Assembly (NCBI GenBank): GCA_949361645.1
Contig: OX442420.1
Location: 5,253,882-5,317,881 of the forward strand
Length of the DNA: 64,000 bases
Direction: 5' to 3'
Source: Spongilla lacustris
Taxonomy: Eukaryota; Porifera; Demospongiae; Spongillida; Spongillidae
Shown: piece after piece, positions 47,691 through 59,130 of the stretch
Layout: each line of letters opens with the position of its first letter
How positions within the stretch are numbered: position 1 is the first letter of the stretch
Translations under genes and position numbers: made by a program
The notes under the pieces: generated by a model
The model's database searches: none
What the model saw: only the letters and a program-made list of their open reading frames with translations
Told to the model about the DNA's origin: nothing

Positions 47691-49872
47691 TCGAACTTTT
47701 AAAAGCTAGGCTTGCAACTGTACATGTACATGTACATGTAGTACTCATAAGCATATTATAATCTGTAGCTAACAAAACATGATGCTTTCTTAAGACATAC
47801 AGCTGAATTCCCAAACATTTTACCCTTTTTATGCTACCACTAATTCGACACACAATTGCTCACAACATGGCGAAATAATACCACTCTTAAATCCAAGCAT
47901 CACAAAACCACTTGCAATATTAGTCGATACTAAAGTAATTCTTCAAATCACAACAGGTATCTCCTAGACATGGAAGCCTAGTATCCATGCTTAAACAACA
48001 GCACAGATTGTGATCTACATTTGTAGTAACTAGCTATAGGACTCATGACTTTATTAAGCACAACCTATCTTAAAAAACAGCACTCTTCTTAGGTGCTTTA
48101 AAAAAGGATTTTTTGATTCATCTCTAATCGATCATCTAATGGGTTGCAAAATTAGAAATTTAAGCACACTCTGCATAAAGGAACTCTTAAAGCAGAGGGT
48201 CTATATCCATAAGCAGCAGTTAGCACACATTATGGTAAGGAAATAGCTATATAAAATCACAACTTGTTGCAAGCAAATTCCATTACTGAAGCCATGAAAT
48301 CACATAAATCAACCCTACCCTTACTTAAGCACACCATGATATGGGAACTAGCTAACAGGCTTGCAAAGTAATACATTGACAATGCAACCATGAGTGGCTT
48401 GTCTAAGTCGTTAAAAATTTTTTGATCTGAGATGCCTTCTCTTAAAACTTATCTAAAACCTTGTTGGAGGCTTGAAACATGTTGATCGATAGTCTACCAA
48501 CCAGCACATAAGCAACAGCAAGAATTTTAAACAATGATGCAAAGCACACCTTTCTTTAAACGAAAACCGCAACATTCCCCAACATCTAAAACCTGCAGGT
48601 GTATTTTTAAACAGAGATTACCTTAACCTTACTTTCAAAGAAACAATAGACACAGCTAAAAGCTCACAGGTTTCCAAGCACATTAACATACACTATGATC
48701 CTCTGAAACAACATTCTTCCCTATCATAGACGGTCCGTATTGCACTTGCAACTTAATGTCAAAGGATGCTTTTGCAAATTCCAAGTACCATAATCATTTT
48801 CTATACACAAAAGCTTGCAACATTATTAAACTACAACCTCATAAGTTGTCTTTTTAAAGGTACATAACAAGAGTCTATTCTAAAGCAAAGCATCCACCAA
48901 TATTTATGCACACACAGACATGATTTGAAAACCAGCTAATAGGCTCATTTGTGTGCAACAAGAAAAAAAAAAAAACAAGTCATCCTAATCATCCAAAAAT
49001 TTCATTACTGAATGCCATGAAATGAAATCACATAAATCAACCATACCCAGCTAACAGGCTTGCAAAGTAATACAATGAAAATGAAACCATCGTGCAGTGG
49101 CTTGTCTAAGTCATTTAAAAAAATTGATGTGGGATGCCTTCTCTTTAAAGAAAAAAAAAACAATAACTTATCTAAAACCTAGCTGCAGGCTTGAAACATT
49201 AGTCAGATACCTAAGAATTTGATCGATAGTCTACCAACCAGCACATTTTTGCGTGTACTGTGTAATAACTTGCGCTATAAGTTTAACGTGTGCGTCTCCG
49301 TGTCCTAACTCACAGAATGGCATTACATGTCAAATTCATATCAACCCGTAGTACCTGCCGCTCGGTTTAGTGCCTGTCTGTACGATAGTGCTAATTGGTG
49401 CGCACTACATCGGATGTAAACATGTTAATTGGCACTGACTTGTAACACCCACGAAGGAGGTGGGGCATTGCATTAAAAAAAAAAAGAAGATCCGCCTCCG
49501 AATTGTATCACGTGATTGAGATTGGTTTATTTTATCACAGAATTAAGTCTTAGGACGAGGTCGTGTGCGCATGCGTACGCGAAGAGAAATAGGTAGAAGG
49601 TTGCAGTTTTAGTTGTGAATGTGAAAAAAATCCAATATTTTGAACGAAGCTTCACAGTCGATACGTGAACACATACGAACTTTCAAAATCAGCTAATCTA
49701 TTGTGCTTATTAAAATTAATTAGCATGATTAATAATGTATCAATTAAAAGGATGGAAAAAAATTTGAGGAAACCGACCAACTCAGTTTCAAAATATGAGA
49801 TTTTTTGCTTAATTCTATCAAAAGTTATTCCCGTTCAAAAGCGTTGCGTTCTTTCGTAGACACCCTGTATAC

Positions 49873-50040
49873 TCAAAACTGCAAGGCGGTGAACGCTGAT
49901 CCTCCACTTCGCACTCCTTTTGGCTTCAAAAATGTTATCTTCTGACCATCCATTGGCCGAAGATCACTTTCAACAACCCCTCCATCAACCAATACAGTAC
50001 ATTCGCTGACTAGAACATTATCTTTTCTTGTCAGCTCCAT
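49873..50040 (-). other. Small open frame abutting the giant palindrome
   Basis: A 55-codon frame begins MELTRKDNVLVSEC, contains VDGGVVESDLRPMDGQKI and ends GSAFTALQF. The composition looks protein-like and differs from the surrounding AT-rich DNA. Just upstream on the same strand, GTCG|GTAAGTG (about 50057) and TTCTAG (about 50007) could be a short intron, but the phases tested gave stops. Family not recognised. It may be an exon remnant cut off by the insertion. Confidence 0.25.
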
Positions 50041-50099
50041 GTATTGTTACACTTACCGACGTGCACAGTTAACCACTTCTCCCTTAGGATCTATCCCCA

Positions 50100-51790
50100 T
50101 TTACTGCCCCCTAGATCCCGTTACTAGATAGTAGAATTTTAAATCTTAAATAGACAATACTCATATTTAAAATAATTATAATATAATCGAAAATCATTTA
50201 GGCCAATTATTACAAATCACATTTCAATTCTTGCTATATATGAACTTGAAAGCTGTAATGGATTCAAAAGACTGAGCTCTTGAAATTTCAAAACATAGCA
50301 TACATCAGATAAGATCCCACCACTGCTCTTCATATCCTCACAACTGCTCTCCATATCCCCCACCACTGCTCTCCATAGTGAGTTGGTCTATGAATATTAA
50401 AACAAATGTTGCTGCAACAGATACATGTATATGCTAATAAAGATATGTGGAAGGGAATGTACATATCCTTAGGAACAGTGTGAGGGAAAGGTACAAAAGC
50501 TTAAATTGGTCAACAATTTCTGCCAAGATACTCTTTCTAGCACTGAAAAGGTATTAACAAACTACAGCATTAAGAATCTTAAATTTTATATCAAAATTTC
50601 AGCCGGCATGGATGGGAATAATTATCATAAATTTCAAGCTGAAAAAAACACGTAATCATTAGAAATAAGTCGCAATATTAGACTTCATTATATTCCTTAT
50701 TATAATTTTAAACTCTGAGTTAGACAAGTTGCAATTTGCAATACCTATAGATTTGAAGGAAAGAAATCTGAACTTGAAATTTCAAGAATATCCACATTAT
50801 ATGGATATCCACGATTCTTGCCTAATATTTTTAATGAGTTTCTTATTTTAGCTTCAGTGACCCTCCTAGTTTCAAATTTCAAGAAAATCTACACTAGTTA
50901 TCCTAGCATTACATGTGCAATTTGTAATATGTTATACATATAATTGCATCAATGCATGTGCAATTTGTAATTATCTGCATTTAGTAGAAATCCACCTAGC
51001 CTTAAACCCAGAATGTTTCAAATCCAAGCTATATATTCACAACTTATAATACGTTGTCATTCAAAAGAAAGAACTTGAAATATCTAGATTACAAGTTATA
51101 CGTTCATCTCATTCACAGCCATTATTTTAATTTTAATTCAAAATCTTCTCGCTTAATATATCTTGACCAGAGTTTTAATAAATTTTTTGGGTTTTAATGA
51201 AGTGGGGTGATTACTAAGTAGTAGTTATAGCATCCTTGCTTTTGAATTACAATATTTTACATTACATTTTTAGTTTCAATGTCAAGCTAGGATTTGAATT
51301 AAAGGATATTCAACCTAGAGGTTTTGAATTTACGTAAGTAATCAAGCTAGAAGATATTCAATAAACAACTATTGTAATTGAAAACTCTGGTTCAGATATT
51401 GTTGAAATTAGAAGGGTTTATAATAAAAGAAAAATTATATATTCTGAAATAATAATGATTTATGTGCAATTTTATACATGTAATAAATATCAGTTAGACT
51501 AATTAATTTTTAATACATATATTAAATCCCTACTCGAAATTTCTAGAATATCAGCATGAATATTGCCCAAACTCTGATAAGTTGAACTCTGGAATTTGTT
51601 TTTAATCCCAGCTTTATTAAATACACAATTTATAACACCTTTTCATTCAGAGTACAACTACAAAACTGTATACACATTATATATATGCTCAAATCCTCCA
51701 AGCCATAAACCCAGAATGTTTTCAAATCCAGCTCCGCAATTTAAAATACATTCTCATTCAAAGGAAAGAACTTCGACTTTCTGGAATAGA
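50100..51790. other. AT-rich region with degenerate long repeats
   Basis: No gene. Diverged copies of a motif around TTCAAAGGAAAGAACTTGAA and AAACCCAGAATGTTTCAAAT recur (about 50745, 51005-51085, 51700-51775). A short ACTGCTCTCCATATCC repeat occurs at 50320-50380. Confidence 0.5.
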
Positions 51791-51799
51791 ATTTATGAA

Positions 51800-52065
51800 T
51801 TTTAAACTGATTAGTGAGCCTGGCCATCAGAATCAAATGGGGATGAGGATACATGACCACCCATATACATTTTCAGTGTGCGGTGAAGGGCAAAGAGTAT
51901 GTGTACCTTACCTGCCGCTTTCAGAGTTTGATAAAAAGCAAGGAATGCACAATGAGGGCATGCCACCTATTGGAGTTGCTGCAATGACCATGTGCATGCT
52001 GCTGCCTGTGTTTTCTGTTACAAGTCTAATAAATCAGAATTCATTACCACAGTATGATAAATTTC
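51800..52065 (+). pseudogene. Decayed fragment of a tyrosine-motif tail exon
   Basis: In shifting frames it shows pieces typical of the tail exons: GHQNQ followed by NGDED-like sequence, then KEYVYLTCRFQSLIKS near 51892 (compare KEYMYITCRPEDVVES in gene 3), and a GVAAMTM-like linker. Stops and frame changes separate them. It is on the opposite strand to the intact tail exon of gene 4, 0.8 kb away, so it is a separate dead copy. Confidence 0.55.
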
Positions 52066-52876
52066 TCCCTTAATAAGTAATGTAAGGTTCAGATAGCTAT
52101 CCCTACTCTCCAGTGCTGGATGGTCCACAGAAATCCTACGAAGCAATTTATATGCATGTACTATTCATTGCACATGTAAAGTACTACAGTTATTATTTTA
52201 TTGCCATATTAATGTGTATCAAGTTTGTTTTATAACCAGCCAAAGCCAAAGTTATAAGAATTTGTCCATTACCAAGATGGCCTTAACGAATCCTTTTTCA
52301 GTATTTGTTGTAGCTTTATGGCTGCTCGCCATTAAATCCTGCTTTAGGCTGCACCTTAAATAGCAATTACCTTGATGCATACTACACAGCAAAAGTTCTC
52401 CGACAGTAATAATTTTAAAACCAAGGTGCAGCTAAAGGACCATTCAATTGATACCTGATGGTCTGGCTAACTGATACTTAAATTCAAACATGAATGGTAA
52501 TCGGTAGTTGTGCAGTAGACAAGATTTTATAGTGATGACTTATATGCAATGATAGAAGGCCACACTCAAATTGAGTTTACCAGCCAGAGATAAATTCTTT
52601 CAGATTTGTACATATGCAGTGTGCTAAGTTTTACATTTTTAGGTTGTTGTTGTATACAGGCATGACACAGCATACAAGTGGATAATCCTTTCATCCACCA
52701 ATCTAATCACAACACATTTGACTCAGACCTGTTTCACAAGCCAAATTTCTAATACTATGCATTATAACTTTATCTTGTACTCTATAATCCTTGGTTGTAT
52801 AAATGTTGCATATATGCAATGTGCAAAAAAAAACATCCACAACAAGTTAATTGCTATCAAAAGGCGAGGATGCTTC
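52066..52876. other. Intergenic, no gene recognised
   Basis: AT-rich sequence between the tail-exon fragment and the 3' end of gene 4. Nothing recognised. Confidence 0.4.
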
Positions 52877-54023
52877 CTAATGGTTAAGATGGTACAGGGT
52901 TGTTACTGAGCCTTCTCTCTGCTGTTCTTTTGCTGGCACCATGGAATCTTGCACCCCATAAATGAGAACAGCAGCATCTCTGAATGGTGATTTGCTCTGA
53001 TGTGGTAGCATAGGCTGCCCCTGCTGCCACTGAGGTAGCACTGGATGAGCCTGGTCTGGAGAAAGACTAGTGGTATTATTGGTATTAGCAATCATTTCCT
53101 CATCCTCACTACTCCCATCAAAGCTTTCCACCACACTTCGGAGGTGGCTTGTCATGTCCACATACTCCTCACTCTCCACCACATTCAGGCAGTAGCTTGT
53201 CATGTCCTCATATTCCTCACCCTCCACTGGGCTTGTTACGTCGTCACTCTTCTTCCCACCATCTCCCAACACAAGTTCATCTCTGATGAGGCTGTATGTG
53301 TAGTTTTGATGGCCATCTATGTCCTCATTCTGAAAATGGGTAGTATTTCCACTGCCTTCATAAAGGTATCCATATTGTTTTCTTGTGTCCTGCAGAGGGT
53401 GGGGAGGAGTGTTTGGGGGGGCACCAATTGGAGTATTGGGAGACAACGTCTGGTAGGTTGCATGATACACCCTTGCCTGTGGCACAGGATCTTTGCAAGG
53501 AGAGTACATTGGCCAAGAGGAAAGTGAAGAGGGAACGGGAGGGCAATTGGCAGGAGGGGGAGGGGGAGGGCAATTGGCAGGAGGGGGAGGGCAATTGGAA
53601 GGAGGGGGAGGGCAATTGGCAGGAGGGGGAGGGCAATTGGCAGGAGGGGGAGGGCAATTGGCAGGAGGGGCAGGGCTATTGGGAGGAGGGGGAAGAGGAA
53701 GAAGAGTAGGGAGGAGTGGAAGAGAAGAATATGGAAGGGGAGCAGGAGGAGGAGAAGGGGGAGGGGGAGGGGGAGGGGGAGGGGGAGGGGGAGGAGGAGG
53801 AGGGGGAGGGGGAGGAGGAGGAGGGGGAGGGGGAGGAGGAGGAGGGGGAGGGGGAGGAGGAGGAGGGGGAGGGGGAGGAGGAGGAGGGGGAGGGGGAGGA
53901 GGAGGAGGGGGAGGGGGAGGAGGAGGAGGGGGAGGGGGAGGAGGAGGAGGGGGAGGGGAAGGAAGAGGGGGAAGAGTAAGAAGGGGAGCATCACTACACT
54001 TTCTACAGATCTTGCTGATAAGG
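52877..54023 (-). CDS. Poly-proline plus tyrosine-motif tail, exon 2 of GTPase-tail gene 4
   Basis: It opens after an acceptor (CACCTTTTCAG, complement of 54024-54034) with LISKICRKCSDAPLL, the same start and phase as the exons at 13178 and 22756. A proline tract of about 90 residues follows, then repeated PPPPANC units (encoded by 21-bp repeats). The tyrosine region is shorter than in genes 2 and 3: YGYLYEGSG, EEYEDMTSY, EEYVDMTSHLRSVVES and SSEDEEM, where the EEIYxEI tyrosine has been lost, then TTSLSPD. The stop is at 52877-52879. Joined with exon 1 at 55862 through an AAC codon it gives 750 residues. Proline tracts can bind SH3, WW or profilin; whether this one does is unknown. Confidence 0.8.
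53554..53980 (-). repeat. 21-bp GGA/GGG minisatellites coding poly-proline
   Basis: Two adjoining arrays occur. One has units with GGGCAATTGGCAGGAGGGGGA (53554-53690), coding NCPPPPA. The other is a pure-purine array of GAGGAGGAGGAGGGGGAGGGG-type units (about 53755-53960), coding only proline. The unit is a multiple of three, so copy-number change keeps the frame. Confidence 0.88.
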
Positions 54024-54335
54024 CTGAAAAGGTGGAATTTATAAGTTAAATACAGTACATACAAGTTCCCCCCCCCCCCCATCAATGCATGCAGTCAATA
54101 CCTCTTCAGATACAATCCAAATGAAGGATTAACACAAACCGTGATAAAATCAGACAGCCAGATCACATGTGTCCTCTCACAGTCATGCAAATACACATAT
54201 AAGTATTACAAACATTTTTTTTACTGTTTTGAAATAACTTACAATTCCAAACAGTCATAAATAGTAAACAATTTACAAAAACGTGACACATTGCTTTTGG
54301 TCAATAACAAGTGGGTGCATGAACTAGGAAATGGT

Positions 54336-54360
54336 GGGGGGGGGGGGGGGGGGGGGGGGG
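54336..54360 (+). repeat. Run of 25 G
   Basis: A G homopolymer inside the intron of gene 4; further runs follow at 54920-54943 and 55288-55306. Confidence 0.9.
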
Positions 54361-54895
54361 TGAGAGTGAGAAATAACTGCTGACTTCACAGGTTAATCAT
54401 GATGACCGATGATGTAGTTGCATATTGTGCTCCACTCTCTTCCCCTTTCCCCCCTCTTATATTCTGCTTGGTTATGTCATTGTTTACGTGCACCTTACAG
54501 CAACCTTACAAGCTGTATGCTTTATGTGCATGTACTTTTATCCACAAGTGTTTGAAACCATGTGGAGCTTGTACGTTTTGGTCAATAGCGTTTCCAAGGT
54601 TCGTATATGGGAAAGGCTAAAATAGTGAACCTTAAGTCACCAACGTAAATCCCGGCTACATACTACTAACTTTTCCACTAAAATGCGCTTATTGTATTGT
54701 CATCGGTGGATATGAAATGGAAGGAGACTGCACCGCCACGCATATACACTGTCACACGTAGAATTTATAATAATGGGAGGATAACATCCCGGGCCACCCA
54801 CAATATGCATAGCTTTTGTGTAGTATGTATGCATATTGTCATAAATGTAGTAGCGGCATTTTGGATTACAAATGACTAGTCTCGTACATAGACCA

Positions 54896-55708
54896 AGGGC
54901 GGATCCAGGAATATCGAAAGGGGGGGGGGGGGGGGGGGGGGGGCTAGAAGGGGGGTCCGGGGGCAATGCCCCCTGGAAAAAATTTTGAGCATTGAATTCC
55001 TGGTTTCGATACTTTTTTTCACACCTTAAACGGTAAGTTGCAATTTTAGTCCATTCGCTTAAACGGCCAGAGGCAGCCCCAGCATCTATCGAGGGGAGGG
55101 GCAAACACACGAGGGGCGCCCAAAAGGGGCGTGGCTACGATACTTCTGATGCGCGCGTAACCGTTTGACTCTGATAATGCATGCGAGCGAGCGCTAGAAG
55201 CTAAATTATGCTCCGCATGTTATGGATTAGGGATTGGAGGTGGGGGGAAGGAGGCGCCATAGCCTGGGGAGGGGGTTGTGTGTGTGTGGGGGGGGGGGGG
55301 GGGGGGCTAAGGCCCCCTGGGCGCCCCCTCCGGCCGTCTATAAACCCTCATGATCAGTGTCCCTAGCATCACACCTAAATTTTAGCAGGTCTGTGTCTTC
55401 AAGGTACTTAACATTCTCATTGATCTTGACAGCAATTCGTCATTATTCGTGATTCGCGCTAGTCTGGGGTCCACCGCTTTGTGGCGCGCGTTGTGGTTCA
55501 GCTATGAATATCTCATCGTCATCAATTGGGACTTCATTTCGTACGTCACGCGTTGACTCGTTTTCACAAGTACATGTACGAAGATCGAGGCACTTCGGGA
55601 GCCTGAAGGGGCGTGGTACAAAATAAAAAGGGGCGTGGTCTAAAGGAAAGGGGGGGGGGGGGGGGGCTATAGCCCCCTCAGCCCCCCCCCCCCCCTGGAT
55701 CCGCCTCT
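54896..55708. mobile_element. MITE-like element with GGCGGATCCAGG ends
   Basis: The left end AGGGCGGATCCAGG and right end CCTGGATCCGCCTCT are inverted. The interior has GGGGCGTGG repeats, G/C runs of 17-24 bases (54920, 55288, 55650, 55681) and GCCCCCTGG/GGCAATGCCCCC palindromes. No coding sequence. It lies in intron 1 of gene 4. No clear target duplication. Confidence 0.6.
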
Positions 55709-55861
55709 GACAGACCCAAATTTACGTACAGCACCACCTTCATCCGCTGTAGCTTACACGTACGTAACATTGGATTTGGGTACGAGACTTATAAATGCGC
55801 TCCTTTAGTACTCGAGCACATTCCCTCCCAACACCTTTATTTCCATCAGCAAGGCACTCAC

Positions 55862-56967
55862 TTTTTAAGGTAGATCAAGAGATGCGAAAGATCGGTTCTT
55901 TCTGCAACATAGTCTTCTAAAATCCTCTGTCGCATGTCCATGTTTCTAAAACTGGCACAGCTGCCAACTTCATTGATGCGCAGAAATATCACATGTTCTG
56001 CAAACAGTTTGTCCGTTTCGAATTTGCCGTGCACGAGCATGCAAGCTTTGTACTCTTCCGTAGACTCGATGGCCTTCAAGGACATACTAGATCGATTCAC
56101 TCTCTTTTGCAGGTATGTGCCAAACTGGCGGCGTGCAATTTCCTGACCAGCAAGAGCCTTGCGCGCAGAATCAGGGTACGACGGAATGGAGATTAAAAGG
56201 CCTAACACAGACTTGCCGAGCACTTTGGCGGCTATCAGTTCAAAAGTTTCGTTCACGTTCACGTTCGATTTAGCCGAGCATTCGATCAATGTAAAGTTTC
56301 TCTTGCGAGACACTTCGTTAATCATTTCAAGCGACGTCGAGAAGGCTTCTTCCCTCTTAGTAGCTGCAACAACAAACTTCAGCTTTTGCTTCGTTAACTG
56401 GGTAACCATCTTCTCCGTCGCGCGCAGCCTGAGATCGAACTTTGGTCCACTGTCGGACACGTCAATCACCAGCACAAACCCTCGTGGGTGCTTCCCAATA
56501 CTGTTGAAAGGGAAGAGAACTGACTTGTACTCCTGAGGTTCGCATATGAGGTCCCTGTTCCGGTAAGATACCTTGCCGGGCGACCCCAGATAGCTATTAC
56601 TCATGGCCTCTTTGATATACCCGTCTACAGCCCAAATGCATGTTTTAGTTTTGAAAGGCTCGTCAGTTATGTCTTGATAGAATACGGTGTGCTCCAAGAT
56701 CTCAAACTGCACCTTCTGGGACAAACCTTTTGCATCGTAGGTCTTGATCGTCGAACCCCAGTATAGGAAGCTGTCGCGATGAACCACGTCACCCTCAAAT
56801 TCATACTGGGCGAGCAGCGAACGGTGATCTTCGATATAGTCATCATAAACCGGATACACAAACCGGTAGCAAAGGCATGACTTTCCTACGCCTTGGTGGC
56901 TGCTAAAATTCTCCCCATCCAATCTCGAAAGACCAAGTACACTCACAACCACCGTGTGAGCGGCCAT
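55862..56967 (-). CDS. p190RhoGAP-like GTPase + FF-like domain, exon 1 of gene 4
   Basis: It begins MAAHTVVVSVLGLSRLDGEN. Features are GVGKS after the p190-type insertion, DSFLYWGSTIKTYDAKG (shared with gene 3), FVLVIDVSDSGPKFD, TKREE, ECSAKSNVNVNETFELIAAK (shared with gene 1) and an FF-like domain with EEYKACMLVHGKFETDK. It thus looks like a mosaic of the sequences in genes 1 and 3. The TGA at 55860-55858 is part of AAAAA|GTGAGT, a consensus donor, so the exon ends at 55862. It joins the exon at 54023, giving a 750-residue protein. Neighbouring introns hold mobile repeats. Confidence 0.87.
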
Positions 56968-58310
56968 GTATGCTACCTTTAACTGAGACCCAAGACTATG
57001 TCCTATATTTGCACACCGCAGGCGTTACAAATTGATGATATCATTGACATGCATGTCTCACGTGTTCGCTCCAACATTCTTTGATACTATACCTTTACGT
57101 GCACGTTTAGGCTGGCCTATAGGTCCTATACTACTAAAGATTATTATGTATTTGTCTCGGGGGGCCATCCCCCAAATTTGAATCTATGATTTGTCGGCGT
57201 TGCCTTCAAATACCGCTAAGCAATGACATCTGTACAACAATCGAAGCGACGCAATGCAATGTAAATATAAAGGCTACACTGATAATATATAGCCACAAAT
57301 ACTCCGACATGCATGTTACTATGCTGTTAATTTAAGAGCTCACTTCACAGTCATGTGTTTACCGCGAGCAAGCCAATTAACCTGCTCTTGTTTAAACGAG
57401 CAATTCCCTCCACTCATAAATCTTGCTGGAGTACCACTTTATAGATGGGCAGGGATGGAGTAATAATATTCTATACATTACGTCATGGCACGAGAGCGAT
57501 GTTCTAGTCTACGGTACCGGTACAAGTGCAATAGTTTGTCCAGCTGCAAGCGATGAAGTGACAACATCTACAACAGCAACCTGGCAATGCGGCAACGTAT
57601 TCGTCTCATTATTTTTATTGTAGGTGTGGTGAATTGTCGATTACGTAATGATTTAAAGGGGCGTGGTCGAAAATGGGCGTCTTGTAGACGGTTGACCTGG
57701 CCCTTGATTTTAAGAACATTCAGGATATGGTGTGTATAACTAATTTTTTTTTTGGCCTCCCCCACAATATAATTAAAATATCTTGTAATAATGATCCATT
57801 GTTCGAACTGCATGCCCCCCAATAATTCGACACGGACTGAGGTACTGCATGAGCAGAAACTGCCATCTAGAAACCTCGAGCTCATGGTGGAACACTATAC
57901 TCCCAGTACATGTATTTGACAACGCCGCCTATAAGGGTACGGTGTATTTGGACACCTGAAATTTATTTCATCATCAGAGACTTCACCTTCGCTGAATTAG
58001 ACTGACCGCCTGTGTTGTAGCCCGGTGTCATAGGGTATACATTTAATAAAATACATGGCTGGCACATTTGGTTCGAAAAGCTGATCGCAGGTCGGCGCTA
58101 ACTATGCAGCTTCTGTAACATTTAACTTTTTACTTCGGTCTTATTCTAAACTGTTATATATATGCATGTACATGTATAGCGTACGCTGGATAAAATACAT
58201 TATTAGCGTGGTTCATATTGATAATTTAACACTCAACGTCGTTTTATATACATATATATCAACTGAATCGTGTGAACACATAGAATTGGTACGTGAAAGC
58301 AAAGTAGAAA
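56968..58310. other. Intergenic, no gene recognised
   Basis: Region upstream of gene 4. Two short frames (57423-57623, 57568-57885) show no similarity. It includes a GGGGCGTGGTC motif (57659), a sequence also found in the MITE at 54896. Confidence 0.4.
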
Positions 58311-59130
58311 ATATGTGTCCAGCAAAATCGGGCTTGTGGGGTTATAATCTTATCACAATAAAAATTGCATGTTGTACTAAACAACACATCTTCGCGACGG
58401 TACTACCTTTTCCTTTCAAATTTCGTACACTTGTTCCCACACCATTTCTCAGTGTGAAAATCGATTTTTGTGATCTAGACCTTTTCCGTGCCTTGGATAC
58501 GACAATCGTTAACCCCGCGGGTTAGAAATCCACATTTCTCCACGTACGAGTGTTGAAAAAGCGTCAAATTCGGAATGTGCACAGAGGAGTCCTGTAGCTA
58601 TTGATTTGTTCTGTTCGTTAGTTTCTGAATCATCCATTACGGAGATACAGTTGAGCAAACTACAGGCACATATCCCCCCTTAACTTGATTCGCGCCAATG
58701 TTTTAATCACCGCCTTCCCATTCTTGAGCGGGACGTGATTTGCCAAAATCATTGGCGCGAATCAAGTGGGAAAACGTGCCCGTAGTTTGTTGAACTGTAT
58801 CTCCGTAACGGATGAATAGAAATTAACGAACAGAACAAACCAATAGCTACAGGACTCCTGTACGTGCAACCCGAATTTGACGCATTTTCAATACTCGTAC
58901 GTGGAGAAATGAGGAATTCTAACCCGCGGGGTTAACGATTGTTGTATCCACGGCACGGAAAATGTGTAGATCACAAAAATCGATTTTCACACAGAGAAAT
59001 GGTGTGGAACAAGTGTACGAAATTTGAAAGGAAAACGTCGTACCGTCGCGAAGATGTGTTGTTTAGTACAACGTGCAATTTTTATAGTGATAAAATTACA
59101 ACCCCACAAGCCCGATTTTGCTGGACATTT
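58311..59130. repeat. Fold-back repeat, full copy
   Basis: Two arms of about 400 bp are reverse complements (TGTCCAGCAAAATCGGGCTT ... AAGCCCGATTTTGCTGGACA), meeting near 58720 around GATTCGCGCCAATG/CATTGGCGCGAATC. It is the full-length reference for the partial copies at 3013, 59131 and 59783. No coding sequence. Confidence 0.9.

Larger units (their letters stand above)
32091..49867. mobile_element. Giant palindromic element, 17,777 bp, satellite-bearing arms
   Basis: The left end is CAGGGTGTCTACGAAAGAAC and the right end its complement (...CGTAGACACCCTG). It is flanked by TATA on each side (32087-32090 and 49868-49871), so the target duplication is TA or TATA. The outer 2.2 kb of each arm (32091-34270 and 47690-49867) are near-identical reverse complements, symmetric about 40979. 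For example, the 64-codon frame at 32099-32293 reappears complete at 49665-49859. Inside are tandem repeats in opposite orientation, and a spacer of about 1.3 kb in the centre. No transposase or other coding gene is seen. The layout (long inverted repeats carrying tandem repeats) resembles Foldback/Galileo elements; relationship unproven. Confidence 0.88.

Noticed and set aside
34104..47853. Short frames repeated inside the giant element (for example 44049-44234 and 44882-45067)
   Set aside because: They are translations of tandem repeats, mirrored in the two arms, without codon-like features.
53317..54044. Long poly-leucine/proline, poly-glycine and poly-glutamate frames
   Set aside because: They are other frames of the 21-bp purine minisatellite; only the frame joined to the tail exon of gene 4 is supported.
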